NCBI GenBank assembly: GCA_036346245.1 | Contig: JAYGGG010000288.1 | Coordinates: 1 to 64,000 of the forward strand | Origin: Bonia amplexicaulis | Taxonomy: Eukaryota; Streptophyta; Magnoliopsida; Poales; Poaceae | Direction of reading: 5' to 3' | DNA: 64,000 nt | Part shown: in pieces, positions 11,126 through 22,955 of the stretch | Position numbering within the stretch: position 1 is the stretch's first letter | How the letters are laid out: the number at the start of each line of letters is the position of its first letter | Translations under genes and position numbers: made by a program | Notes under the pieces: model-generated | Told to the model about the DNA's origin: nothing | What the model saw: the letters and a program-made list of their open reading frames with translations, nothing else | The model's database searches: none

Positions 11126-11820
11126 CTCTACGGCCGCCGCTAAGTCCTACGAGTTCCTACGGGACAGCTACGGGACAAGCGCGGTCATGAAAAGTGACAG
11201 GGATATGTAGTCCGACCCAAGCCTTTGTTACATTTTTAAAAGGATATTTACAGCAGTAGTCGGCAACCACATTTGCGAAGAGCTAATGTACGCAGGTGCA
11301 CTCGAGAGTTTAGGGTGCCTACTCGCCTAGCTCCACCTTAATATACTCCCATGTCAAGGTCTTACCCACTGAAGCCCGAGCTGCCAAAAAGTTCAGCGAG
11401 TCCTCGGCCCACCCCCAATGCCGAAGACGCCGTCGGGTCACGACGTCCGAGACTGACAACCGTCCCTATCAAGCAGCTGCCTGGGGAAAAATAGCACAGG
11501 CGATCAGACACGGAGGCAATTTTCGCTTTATTCAGAAAAGGCGGGCAGCCGTCGACCGCCAGCTTACAAAAAAGAAGAAAAGAAAAAGCGCGTACAATGC
11601 AAACGCCTACACACTACGACCCCAGCTTCACACCTTTGGGTTTGCGCCAGCGCCGCCGCCCTCGTCGCGCCATGGAACCTCGTCGATCCATCGGCCTAAG
11701 TTCCCTTCACCACGTAGGGACCGTCGTAGCTCTACCTTTGCCGCAGCCTCCCCGATGTACTCCTAGATCCGCTCATGAAAGGCCCAGGTGGCATGGCGAG
11801 CAGCATGCATGGCGCCCGAT
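11126..11820. other. Non-coding gypsy-derived interval
   Basis: I see no protein similarity and no repeats longer than about 15 bp. It joins the tandem repeats to the antisense ORF and is probably the untranslated 3' part of the same element. Confidence 0.4.
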
Positions 11821-11821
11821 A

Positions 11822-13343
11822 TCACCCGGCTCCGGCCGGCATCTCCAGCTGGGAGTCATCCAGCTTGTCGACGTGCTGACAGCCTCGGTGCTGAAGTAGC
11901 TCAAAGGCTATACACGAGGTCACGAAGGCGCAGTGGTTACCGAAGGACTTGGCGGCGCTGAGAGCGAGGTTGGAGGCCTCCCCGATTCGACGAAGCGTCT
12001 GCGATAGGTCTTCGGGACCAGAGGCGTGAGGCGGGACATTGATGGAGAGGTCTTTGAGGGCGCCTTCCAAAGCCAGTATGGCGCCCCACGCCACCACCGA
12101 GGCATCGCCCAACGCCCGGTCCTTCTCCCCAACTGACGCGGTGAGGCGGCCTTTCTCCTCCTCCAGCGTGCCGATCTGCCCGACCAAGCCGTCACGCTCC
12201 TCGGAGGCCGCACGCTGTGCCTCCGCCGTGAGTGCCCAGACGTCTGAGATTGCCTTCGCGCCCTCTGTCTCCAGAAGCCGGATACAATCGTCCTTGACGG
12301 AGTGGGCCTCTTCGGTCGCATGCAGGGCCTCTTCGACAGCTCGCAGCCGGTTCTCTAGCGCCCCCCTCTCACGGACGTGGGCCGCTTGCAGCGCTCGAGT
12401 AAGCACGAGGGTCTGCACAATGCAATCGTTAGCAAACTCTCAAACAACAGCGCACATCATCAAAATCAAGCACTCACTCTTATCTCCGAAGCTGCTAGCG
12501 CACCTTCCAGGAGCTCCGACCCGCACGTCAGCAACGCCCAGTGATCCAAGCTGGCGATCGCACTGTCCGCGGTTCCTTGCCAAACCCGCAACATCTCCGG
12601 CTGGGGGACGAAGTCCTCCACGCTTTGCCATGTAGCCCCGTGGGGAAAATCTCGAGGGTGCCGACTGTCGACGCCACTCGCGGGACGTTTCCACCCCTTG
12701 AGGATTGTTCACGACCGGGGGACCGCGATTCTGCCAATAGAAGGTACTGGTCAGAAAGCTCCAGGAAGGCCCAGTAGGATGGTACGAAGGAAGCCAAGCG
12801 TACCTTCGGTGTCGCAGATGGGGTCCATTGGGGTGTCACCTCGACCTCGGCTCGAGCTACGAGTGTACCGGTGCCGCCTGAGGAGGTCGGCTCCCTGGGT
12901 CAGGGGGCCTCTGTGTCGGATTCGGACTCCGCCAGGGCCTTGATCCCGGTCGCTACAGCGAACCCCCTCTCCAGATGCGGGGGCGACTATGTCCATGGCC
13001 GCTTCGCTTTCGAAGACCAGGGCGAGGATTCCTCTGCCTCGGCAATCGACACAGGCGATGACGCTTCGCCCTCCTGGTTGACCTCGCTTGGAGCCGCCTC
13101 CTCCGCACTTGCCTCAAGCTCCGAATTGGCATACCCCGTCGAGTCGGAGGCGGTGTCCGCCGCCACCTCAGATCCAGTGGAACCGACGGGAGTGGGGGCC
13201 ACCTGGTGGGATACGGTCGTGGGGGACCAGGACCTCCGTCGGGAGGGCGACCTCTTCCCCTTGTCATTACCGTCGCGGCGGCGAGCCCGGCCAGGATTGG
13301 GAATGGCACGCTCCGGCACGGCAATGCCCAGGGCTTCGCACAC
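11822..13343 (-). pseudogene. Antisense coiled-coil ORF of a gypsy-type element, broken
   Basis: A minus-strand gene remnant of the kind carried in antisense by several grass gypsy elements (annotated as putative gypsy-type transposon protein; function unknown). The N-terminal exon part (13343-12987) is Ser/Glu-rich with an RRRSWSPTT basic patch. The middle (12839-12528) is frameshifted and includes SYWAFLELSDQYL. A 65-bp intron with GT-AG borders (12477-12413) separates EGALAASEIR from TLVLTRALQAAHVRERG. The last exon (12412-11822) is a long heptad-rich coiled coil followed by SAAKSFGNHCAFVTSC. At least two frameshifts lie upstream of the intron. Strand is opposite to the gypsy gag, as expected for this class. 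Confidence 0.65.
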
Positions 13344-13524
13344 CCTATTTATCTCGCCCTAGCTTTGCCGCCGGTTGCAGTCACGCGCATGTCATGTTCC
13401 TTAGCCGTATACGGTCTGAAGAACACGACCACCGCACGGTCCACGTCATCCAGAACAAGCCCTATAGGGAAAGGCGAGGCGAAGTCAAAACAAAGAACAA
13501 AAAAACCCTCCTATGAAAAGCAGT

Positions 13525-14400
13525 ATACCTAAGACTATTATTTTAGACCGTGATACAAAATTTGTCTCCAAGTTTTAGGAAAGCTTGCATAGTGCTTTGT
13601 GCATACAGTTCGTATTAGCATCATTTCATCCTTAGACAGATGACCAGTTGAGCACACTATTCAGACACTGGAGGACATGCTTCATCGTGTGTCTTATCAT
13701 GGAAGGGGTTGGAAGGATCACTTGGCTTTAGCAGAGTTCACCTAAAACAACAGTTACCATGCCAATCTTCGAGCTGCTCCATTTGAGGTCCTGTATAGCC
13801 GAAGATGTAGATCACCATTGTGTTGGGATGCTACTGGTGAGAGAGCAATTATGGGTCCCGATTGGGTTCAGCAAATAGTTCAGAGAGTGGCAGAAATTAG
13901 ACAGAATCTGCTTGTTGCTCAGAGTTGACAAAAGAGCTATGCTGTTTTGAGGGGGTGAGAGTTGGAGTTTATAGTGAGGGATTAGGTGCTCTTGAAAGTG
14001 TCCCCACTAAAGGCATTGTGCACTTCGGTATTAAAGGGAAGTTTAACTTGACGTATGTTGGATCATTCTCGATCGTGGCATGAATTGGGGAGTTGGCTTA
14101 TCGCTTGATCTTTCCAAATCCATGCGAGGCATACGTAATTTATTCTATGTATCCATGTTGAGAAAGTATCTGAGAGATCTAGAGCACAAGATACCATTAG
14201 AGTCGTTGACCATCGAGTAAGACCTTAACTTCAAGTCTCAATAGTGTGGATTGTGGGGAGTTGAAGCTAGTTCTAAAACACAAGACATTAAATTATGTCG
14301 AGGTGCTTTGGATACATTGGACCAAGCAGTAAGCAACTTGGGAGCTGAAGTCTCACATCTGTGTGCAATATCCGGAGTTGTTCGTTTCAGGTATGTGTGT
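13525..14400 (+). pseudogene. pol: Ty3/gypsy integrase and C-terminal chromodomain-like region, decayed
   Basis: Plus-strand remnant of a chromovirus-like integrase, which would join element cDNA to the target. It starts with KTIILDRDTKFVSKF (catalytic Asp of the D,D,E core in LDRDTKF). It continues through TIQTLEDMLHRV near 13670, HLALAEFT, AAPFEVLYSRRCRSPLCW (about 13770-13830) and LKVSPLKA (about 13995), then a C-terminal tail with HKTLNYVEVLW and ATWELKSHICVQYPELF (about 14275-14380), which resembles the chromodomain end of these proteins. Several in-frame stops and small frameshifts are present. Its relation to the gypsy gag at 1-2074 is uncertain; sequence style and age differ, so it may be another family. 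Confidence 0.8.
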
Positions 14401-14440
14401 TGTTTAATTTTTCGTTCAGTTGTGTTCCTCGGTTAGAGTT

Positions 14441-14968
14441 GGGATGTGTAGAATTCGGGATCGAATTCGATTTAAAGAAGATAGAATATAATATGTTAGA
14501 AATAACTTCTTAAGTATTTGTGTGCAATTATAGAAAAATGTACGTGAAAAGAGGATACACGGTTTTTGAGGAGGTTGGATTCCTTGAACACATATGGAAA
14601 AATTGGAGTCGGAGTCAATTTGATGCCATGATAAAAAGATCGTCCAGAAGTGGGACCCAAACCCTAGCTTCTACTTTCTTTTCTTCTGGTGCCGCTTGCT
14701 AGCCATCACTGAGCTTTCCGCGTGCTAGCACATCACCTGTCACGTCAGCCGTTTGAGCCAGCTAGCACCACGCACACATTGCCAGATGGTTCTTGCGCCC
14801 GCTCATCGACAATTGCATGCGTGGCCGCCTCCCATGCTTAGCGCGTGTAGTCACCTCGCTTGGCTCATCGGCCATAGTGCGCAATCCGGTTTCGCACGCC
14901 AGCATGTTCGTGAAGGTGCAACAGCCGCCGCACACTTTCACCACGGTTTTTGCGTCCGTCCGATCTTC
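14441..14968. other. No gene seen
   Basis: Contains moderately GC-rich sequence (14700-14960) with short open frames on both strands but no recognisable motif. It lies between the gypsy integrase remnant and the MITE. Confidence 0.4.
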
Positions 14969-15711
14969 AGTCCTGTTCTTTTTTTTTTTACTGTGGCTTG
15001 TAGTTTTTAGCTGCGATTTATGATTTTTGGGCTATTAGTACGAGATATTACAGAGTAACAGAAACTCACGTGTAATTTTTATCGATACAAATGAAATTAG
15101 TACAGTATGTGTTACAATTAATTAATAGACCATATCTTAAAAAGATACTTGTTTAAAAATTAGTTACTGTAGAAAAACAAAAAAACAGATTTTAAAAACC
15201 AAAAAGAACATATCCTCAGTCGCAGCACATCGCCTTCGCCAATACTGTGTACTATAGTTCCATCGAATGCTACAGTACCTGAGTGTGCCATAGTGATCTT
15301 GTATGCTACAGTATTTGCCCGTGGTACAGTGAATATTCAGGAGAAGAGAAGGAAAAATCACGATGATTAGATTGTGATCTAGCTGTTCATCGCTTGGAGG
15401 TAACGATTTGGTTCTCTCTATTTTATCTATTTAATTGGAGATTAAAAATATAGATTAGAGAGAGAGGTTATGGGTCTATTTTTTTCAGCTTCTAAAAGCT
15501 GCAGCTTTTCTACAGTAACTAGTCTTTAAACGGAGTACCTTTTTAAGATAGGATCTACTAGTTAATTGTAGTACATGTTGTACCGACTTAATTTATTTCG
15601 GCAAAAACCGCATGTAAGTTTCTATTACTCTGTAATCTCTCGCACGAACAGCCCAAAAATTATAAGCCGCAGCCAAAAACCATAAGGTTCAGCCAAAAAG
15701 AACAGACCCTA
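14969..15711. mobile_element. Foldback MITE of about 740 bp
   Basis: The outer 200 bp at each end are inverted repeats. The left arm (about 14971-15175) with CTGTTCTTTTT, GATTTTTGGGCT, ATTACAGAGTAACAG and TCTTAAAAAGATAC matches the complement of the right arm (about 15490-15711), which ends CAAAAAGAACAGACC. The centre (15176-15489) has repeated CTACAGTA motifs. There is no coding capacity, so it depends on a transposase elsewhere. Superfamily not certain; a hAT-like assignment is a guess from GGGTCTGTTC at the terminus. Half-elements of the same type are at 52796-53025 and 59590-59825. Confidence 0.7.
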
Positions 15712-15889
15712 TGTATGTTCATGGGAGGGATCGAGCATGAGGTCGGTTTAATGTGTCATATTATTGTACTATGAATTTGGGTGCCTTTTGGGTATATTTT
15801 GGGAATGTCATCTACTAGAAAGTTATATAAAATTTTGATAGATTTTTGTAGAACTTTTATTCATATCGATCGCACTACTACACAAATGG

Positions 15890-16175
15890 TAATCACAGAC
15901 GATTCAAAAACGTCATCATAGATAGTTTCGTGAGACATCTGTGTTTATGGGTCAGTAATAATACGAGGTCATCATAGACGGCTTTCGAACCGTCTGTAAT
16001 GCTGACTTTCACAGACGGTTTTTTACTAAAAATCGTCTAGGATAGTTGACTAACACAGACGGATCATAGTTGAAACCGTCTGTGATATATGGTTTTTCAC
16101 AGATAGTTTCTACTAAAAAATATCTGTGTTAGTCAACTATCATAGATGGTTATAAGTTAATAACCGTTTGTGATA
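15890..16175. repeat. CACTA subterminal repeats
   Basis: At least eight direct and inverted copies of a CACAGACGGTT-like 11-12-mer (for example CACAGACGATT near 15894, AACCGTCTGTAAT near 15989, ACACAGACGG near 16053, AACCGTCTGTGAT near 16074). In CACTA elements such subterminal motifs bind the element-encoded TNPA-like protein. Confidence 0.75.
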
Positions 16176-16412
16176 TTCTTTTCTGTTCCCAAACCTATTT
16201 CTGTTTGTTGGCTAGCCTTAGGAAATGCTAGGCATGCCATCTGAAACAAGTAGATCAACACAGTATATATATACATCCAATTCACATTCATTCATTTCAG
16301 AAATAAGAACATCTATTTCACAAATCAATTAACAGAAATGAAATAAATGGATATCCATGAACAAATATACACATAAACAATTCAGCTCAATCTTATTCCA
16401 GTGAAATTCATT

Positions 16413-17600
16413 CTACATTGTAGAACTTCTCATCTTCTTTTATGACTTTAGACATCAAAAAGTATGCACACTGTCCTCGAATATATTTGAGCTTGGCCTG
16501 ATCTAACGGAGTTGCAGTGATGGACGAAATTTGTCGATAGGAAGATCAATGTCGTGCATACATATATAAATTGATATGTATGAAATAATTATCACAAGAT
16601 TGACACATCTTAGGATTGTTCTTTGCGGAACTGACGAGTAGTTACATGTTGTGGCAAACATAAAATCCACAGGTGTTGTTGCCCCACAGCTACTGGTGAC
16701 ACTGTAAAAATAGAATTTATTAGTTCGAGAGTCATTACTATGAAGTGTTATATAGGACTAATGTGTACTAGTGAATACCGGGAAATCTATAACGTGTTGC
16801 AGGGCGTTAATCCCTCACTTAGATTTTCGTACCTTTGCAACGTACGTGACGAACACCTACATGATTCTAAAAAATTAGCCTTAGTCATTAGGAAGAAAGG
16901 AAATACTATAATAGAGTTATCTATGGAGGAAATGTGTTTACCTGTCGATTATTTGTTGGACAACTGTGTAGTCAGTTTTGCTCTTCTTTAGGGAATCAAG
17001 GTATATTACCCTGTTCTATTTTGGTATAATTACAATTAGAATCCAGTAAAACCTACACAGGTATGTCATGGTCATTAAACCTAAGTTTGTGTTGCTTATA
17101 AAGTACAAATCAACAAGTATAGCAATTAGTGTAGCACTTACCCTTAGTTGTAAGGCATAAGTATGAATTCCTTATCGCGGTAACCCTCCAATGCCTTCGT
17201 AATGTAATTCTCGATGAAGGATGCATCTCCTTGATGATATCCATGACAACCAAGCATGGGTCAAGGAAACCAACTGGTGATTTCGTTAATCTGGCTTCAC
17301 TCACCATGTATCTATGACACACACACACTCGAAAGCAATGGGTTATATATGAAATTTATCGGCATTACATAAACATAGACCGTGATTATACACACTTACA
17401 GTCTCCATCATTAAATGAGTGAGACGTCGAGGGTGTCAAGTGTTAAGAGAAATAATAAGTCCTTGAAGGTCACCGTGAAGATACAGTTATGAATATTATG
17501 TTGCAAATGATGCGGCATGAACTTGAAGTTGACACCCGAGCGTCATTGCTCCTCTGGCTTGTTGGCTTGTTCTATGTAATACATATGCAATCTCTGGCAA
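16413..17600 (-). pseudogene. Ulp1-type (C48) cysteine protease gene of the CACTA element
   Basis: Minus-strand exons match the Ulp1-like protease carried by many plant CACTA elements. In order: TFKDLLFLLTLDTLDVS (near 17440-17480) ending at a GTAAGT donor at 17399; FIENYITKALEGYRDKEF then ILMPYN (about 17230-17155), the strand before the catalytic His; YLDSLKKSKTDYTVVQQ (about 17030-16960) ending at a GTAAAC donor; GNNTCGFYVCHNM (about 16665-16625), where TCGFYVC holds the catalytic Cys position; and AKLKYIRGQCAYFLMSKV (about 16500-16440) before the stop near 16413. At least two frame breaks (near 17270 and 16680) suggest decay. The transposase proper (TNP2-like) is not present. Confidence 0.65.
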
Positions 17601-17605
17601 GATAG

Positions 17606-17683
17606 TGTCAGGACTCGAATCTGCAAATCTGGACCCTCTGTGTATTCTGAACTAGTCCCAAGATCAGTAGCTAGATCACACAG
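17606..17683 (-). repeat. 78-bp duplicate of the solo LTR end
   Basis: TGTCAGGACTCGAATC onward repeats the first 77 bp of the LTR that starts at 17684, at about 80 percent identity by eye. It is either a partial tandem duplication of the LTR end or a scrap of an older relative. It makes the exact left edge of the solo LTR ambiguous. Confidence 0.7.
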
Positions 17684-20600
17684 TGTCGGGACCCCGGATT
17701 TCCGAATCCGGACCCTCTGTGTATTACAAGATTAGTCCCAGATTAAATCTAGTGCACACAACAAAGTTGATGATTACATAACCAACAACGCTTTATTACA
17801 ATAATAGAGAGTACAGACCAAAAGGCCTCTTTATTACAACTGAGCTTTCAAGACCTCGCAGCACACGAAACACAAAGCACAGCGGAAGTAAAAGATAAAT
17901 CCAGCGGAGACCCATCAATACGCCATAGGCAATTGACTGGGGAAGCGCAACCTAGTACTCCGGAAAGCCTTCGTCGAATCCATACGCACCGTAGACGAAG
18001 TCTCTTCTTGAGCTTCATAATCCTCTGAGATTTTTGTTTTAAGTGTAGCATTTGAGTACATAAAGTACTCCGCAAGTCTTGGGAAAATGCAATAGATGCA
18101 AGGTTTAACAAAGAATGATTATATAGTTCTTTTGCACAAAGCAATGTTTTATTTCAAATACCATTAGATATTTTTGGAAGGCATCAATTTAAATAAGGTA
18201 ATTGTTTTAACAGAAACTATCAAATTAAATAGTGAAGGTTACAACCACTAACACTAGATAACTGGCTCTATCTGCCAAGGTTTCAAGACAACGGGTTACA
18301 TCCACCCACACTGGCTCCATCCGCTAGGACAACTCCGGGAGTTCCAACCACTCTCGGGTTCTCAAAATTTTTACTTTAAAATCAAAACCAAAGTTCTACC
18401 ATGTGAATGCATTCCTTGCCCGCCCTTGACCATGGGCACGACTATTCGAATAGTTTTACACTCTGCAGAGGTTGTACAACTTTACCCACAAAGAGAAGTT
18501 ATCTTAATAGCCAACATGCTTCCTTAGGCATGAGACCCAGATAATTTATCACAAAGCCTTTACCTTACTCTAGTCTAGCTAGTCACCACCCGCTGAGGTT
18601 TCACCGCTCAAAGGGTTAAATCCACCCGCATGTAAGCCCCTCTGCGCCATATGAGTACAAGAACTCGTCCTCACTATGAATAACCAGTAAATTCCTAGCT
18701 CTCACTTTTCATTGGTGGTACCTAAACTGGACTATTGTAATTTATTCAGCTAGGTCGTACCCATATAGACATGTGGTTGTACGGTAGTGCTCAGTTTGGA
18801 CAAACACAAGCGTCGGTCCTTAATTGACTAGGGCGGAACATACACCTTACAAGTTATCGTGCTAACCGCACCAATCCAAACCAACCATCCGCCCTAGTCT
18901 AAAATAATTTTCACATTTTATTTATTTTGAAGGTACAGTGGCAACACCAATCGCCACTAATTTTCTGAACAAAAGTCTAGATCAATGAAATATAATTTCC
19001 CATTCCAAGGTTACAAAAGTTATTTAGCACAACTAAGCATTTTACTACCGTTCTAACATTTAGCAAAGAATTAATAATCTCAATACTGAGACAAGACAAT
19101 CCTAGGGTGTTAAAGGTACATGATTGTCAATGTCAAATGAGGGCATAACAATTATCGGTTTAACTATTATCCTTACAGCATAAATTATCATTTTATATAA
19201 CATAGCAATACATTAAATTTAAAATAATCAAAATCATTTCACAAACATAGGTTCAGAATGTTCAAAGAAGACTTGCCTTCTTGTACGTTGTCTGAATCTT
19301 CTTGCTGTTGCTTAGAATATTCTTCGGTAACATCGGATTCTACACGCGAAACGACAAATACAAAAGAATAAATAAAAACAAATAAAATCACAAAAATACA
19401 AAATATATACTGGAAGAATCAACGGATTCAGAGTTCGAATGAGGGAGAACGGATATCTGGAAGTTTTAGATATCACATGAAATGATAACAAAATCCGAGA
19501 ATTTCTTTTTGAACAGTATGGTGCCGGTTGGTTGCAAGGTGGTGGCGAACAGAAAAAATGGAACCCCGGTGACGAGGCGAAGGTGGTGACGTGGTACGGT
19601 GTCGAGGAACAGCGGTAATCACTGGCGTTGAGGGAAAAACGACAGTGACGGCGTGGTTGGGACACGGCAGGTTGGAAAGAGATTGTACCGGGTATGCAAT
19701 GTGCAGATGCAAGGTGAGCACAGGGTAGAACACGACATGGTGAAGCTAGAAAAATTATTGGCTAAGCTGAAAATTCGACGGACATGATACAATCGACGCT
19801 TGAACGATTTACGGAGAAAAAGGAAAACTTGATATCTTGATGCTCGGTGAAGCGAATCTAAAACCACCCGGAAGGTAGCTACCTGTGATGGTTTGGCACG
19901 ATATGACGTGAACGGATTGGAGAAAACACCATCGGATAAATGGGGACACGAGATGTAATTGGCGGCCATGGCGAAGTGTCGGAGGCAAAAATTTGTGGAC
20001 ACTTTTCGGGGAAAAGGAAGAGAGCACGGCGTAGAACGTGGTGAGACAAGTCTAAGAAAAATTACGGCACAGGCTAAAACTCAACAGGGATGCGAATCGA
20101 CGTCGGGAGTCAACAACGACTATTTTTGCGGAAAATTCAATTTCTGACAATTGGCTTCACGAAAAATTAAATAAAAATGATAGAAAAATTTCTTGGAGGC
20201 TAGGACATGATATGACGTGAATAAAACTCAAAGCGCTTACTGAAAAAGTGGTGTACGTGCGAAGGCACGGTTTCAGCGTCTGGCTCGACAAGGTCGACGG
20301 GGATTTGGGGAATCTTCGAGTGATTGCGTAGAACACGTCGAGGCGAACTCAACGGTACCGGCGGCTCGGCCAAAGGACATCGGATGGTGACAAAACACGG
20401 CGGAGAAGACATTCGACGTTCGACGGGTTGACATCGGCGTTTCGGGCAAACGGAGAGGAGTTAGCGGGTAAGGTTTGTGGCGAAACGAAGAGGAGAACGT
20501 CGGAAACACAATGCTCACCTCGGTTTTGATGGAACATGCATGGTCGGCTCGCAGCGAGGAGAGAAGCGACGACGCGGTTTGGCCACGGTGGTCCGGAGAT

Positions 20601-22290
20601 GCTCCGACGATGCTCCGACGAAGACGAGGGAAGCACCGCGTAAAACGCGTGAAGGCAAAGCTAATGGTGTGGTCAAAAGTGGCGGAACTCCACTGTAGGC
20701 GTCGCAAAAGGCCGAGGAATGGCGCTCGGTTCACAAAAGAAAAATGGCTATTGCGGAGAGAAGCACGGAGGTGGACCGGAGAGGGAGATCAAATGACGGT
20801 GTCATTTAGAGCAACGGTTTCAAATTCGTGTAAATGCTCATGAATGAGGAGAGCAACGGTTGGGAATTGAAATCTCTTGATGAGAGGAAGTGAATGCACT
20901 TTATTTCACGAAAAATGGTGGAGAAAATCTTGGGGAATGAAAGCTTCATTGAAAGTCCATGGCGGCTGCGCAAGCACGCTTTGTAACGATCGATCGGGAA
21001 GATGAATAGTGCGAGGAGAGAGAAAATACGAATAAAATAATAATAATTTTTTTTAAAAAATAAGATAATTTCAAAAAATTCAAGAAAATTACACAAAAAT
21101 CCTTCGAAAATGAAAAGATCAAATAAAATAATTTTGGATTTAATTGAAATTTATTTTAACCATTTAAAATATTTTTACTTTCTAAGTTTTAATTTAATCT
21201 AAATAAATTCCAAAATTCCAAAAATTTGAAAATAGGATATAAATGGATAGATTGAAATTTTAGATGAATTTAGAAATCTGAATGGGTTCAATCAGAGTTA
21301 AAACGAAAGAGAACAGGCTCTCGGAAGTTTGAATTGAGAGAAAAAGAATAAACTAATTTTCTGGAATTATTTTTGAACTGAAAAATCAGATTATGATGTC
21401 ATCAAGGGAAATGATTTTCAGAGAAATTATTTTTCTGTGAAGAAGGAATTTATGACATCAGCAAGGATTTTGATTTTCTGGCCGAATTATTTTTGTAACG
21501 GAAAAATGATTTATTCACTGACAGGTAGGACCGAGTTTATCAGCGAGAGAGAAGAGAGAGAGAGGAAAGAGCGGATGGCGGATGAGCGATGCGGCGGAAG
21601 GAGGAAATCGGAACCGTCGGATGGAGAGCGAAGATGGTTAGGTGAAGATGGACGCACGAGATTAGATCGGACGGTGGAGGATTAAATCCAAGCCATCGAC
21701 TAAGAGGCGAACAGGTAAGTGAAGAGGGAGGGCTAAGATTAAAACAGGCAGGACAGATTGAACCAGGGCCTGACATTTGTCAACCTTAGGAGAGAGGTTG
21801 AGGATTAAATTTGATTTTAGATTTTCAGAAAAGCCTAGAAAATTAAATATAGCTCATAGAAATATGAAATTACTTCCCAAAGTTTCAGAAAAATTCAAAG
21901 AACTTCCTGGAGATATTTTAGACTTTCATAAAATATTTCCAACTTATGTTGGTATTATATTTTCATACTAAAATACTTTTAATTTTAAAATAGATTTTAA
22001 AACTCCGGAAACTCGAAAACCAAATAAAAGCCAAATAAATTCAAATAATTAATTTGACGTAGGATTTTTACAAAAAATCAAAATATCATTATATTTAGTA
22101 ATATTTTTAAGTTTTTACTTTAAATTACTTTTCAAATCTAGCTTTCTTAAAAACAGAAAATCAGGGCAAAACAAAATTCAAATTTCACACAAACAAAACT
22201 CTTATTTTTATTTTAAACCAAATTAATTTAAATTTAATATTTTAATATTTTTTTATCCAAAATTTTGAAATAAACAGCTAAGCTGTTACA
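17684..22290 (-). mobile_element. Long solo LTR, copy 1
   Basis: 4607 bp from TGTCGGGACCCC to AGCTGTTACA; on the element strand it runs TGTAACA...CGACA, the usual terminal form of plant Tekay/Del-like LTRs. The flanks are CACAG (17679-17683) and CATAG (22291-22295), or GATAG (17601-17605) if the 78-bp duplicate is included; both choices give a 4/5 match. No internal domain or second LTR adjoins it. The centre (about 20200-20800) is GC-rich and the ends AT-rich. It carries the two conserved exons described separately. It separates CACTA sequence (left) from copia gag sequence (right). Confidence 0.75.
17952..19339 (-). other. LTR-borne two-exon frame, copy 1 (terminal exon frameshifted)
   Basis: Exon A is 19339-19277 (63 bp), bounded by an AG acceptor and an AG|GCAAGT donor, and encodes an acidic peptide (ESDVTEEYSKQQQEDSD). 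The intron 19276-18025 is 1252 bp, GC-AG. Exon B is 18024-17952 (73 bp), ending in TAG; it is one base shorter than the 74-bp copy in the LTR at 38640, so the frame is lost after YEAQEE, although YGFDEGFPEY is still readable in the shifted frame. Function unknown. The upstream first exon is not identified. Confidence 0.5.
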
Positions 22291-22955
22291 CATAGTATAC
22301 ATTCGCTCACTGTTCTGCGAGTCATTGTCGTCCTCGTTGTCATCATGGTCGTCTCTACGATCACCACCCCCTTTGATGCGGCCACTGCCACAGTCACGCT
22401 TCTTCTTCGTGCCGCTGCCTGAACCTTCACCATTCTTCTTGTTGTTGAGGGTCTCCCACTACGTGCGCGTGAGCAATAGATGCTCACTCTATTTTGCATC
22501 GCTGAAACCAATTCAGACCGCTCGTCGTAGGCTTTGTATCGCCTGGCGAGGTCTTCAATGGTGAGGGTCTTCAAGTCCATGTACTACTCGATAGAGGTCA
22601 CGAGCTGCATGTAGGGCGTCGTGGCAGCACAAGGAAACCTGCGAACAATGGCGATCTTATCTACCGTGGTGTCGCCCAACGCTCAGATGCCAGTGACAAC
22701 CGACGTCACCTGACCGTCGAAGTCTTCGACAGACTCCCCTTCCTTCATCTTCAACCCCTCGAAGTCTCTCTTGACGGTCTGGGGCTTAGCTTCGCGCACG
22801 TATTCGTGCTCCCATGTGCTCAAATACACCAAGTACTTGACACCGACTATGATCAACAACAAGACTAGTTTTAACAAGTAGTAGTGTGGTACTATGGGTG
22901 CTGGGGGTGGAGCTGGTGGGCGGAGCTGGTGCTCAGCACCAGCACCCCCAAGCAA
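22291..22955 (-). pseudogene. Copia-type gag fragment (UBN2-like)
   Basis: The minus strand encodes a partial gag-polypeptide of copia type: VREAKPQTVKRDFEGLKMK (about 22800-22745) and GESVEDFDGQVTSVV (about 22740-22690), then after a stop ALGDTTVDKIAIVRRFPCA, then DLKTLTIEDLARRYKAYDER (about 22575-22520), then a Gly/Ser/Lys-rich tail. The order and motifs match the gag helices of plant copia elements. At least two stops or frame breaks are present, and the N-terminus is replaced near 22955. No LTR of this element is seen; it directly adjoins the solo LTR at 22290. Confidence 0.7.

Larger units (their letters stand above)
15873..17605 (-). mobile_element. CACTA (En/Spm) transposon, left end
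   Basis: CACTACTACACAAATGG at 15873 is a canonical CACTA terminus, preceded by TCG as possible 3-bp target duplication. It is followed by subterminal repeats and a minus-strand protease gene. The right terminus was not found; the element is cut near 17605 by LTR sequence and is therefore a fragment here. Confidence 0.75.

Noticed and set aside
16740..16991. 83-codon plus-strand frame in the CACTA region
   Set aside because: It overlaps minus-strand Ulp1 exons that match known motifs; it is a shadow frame.
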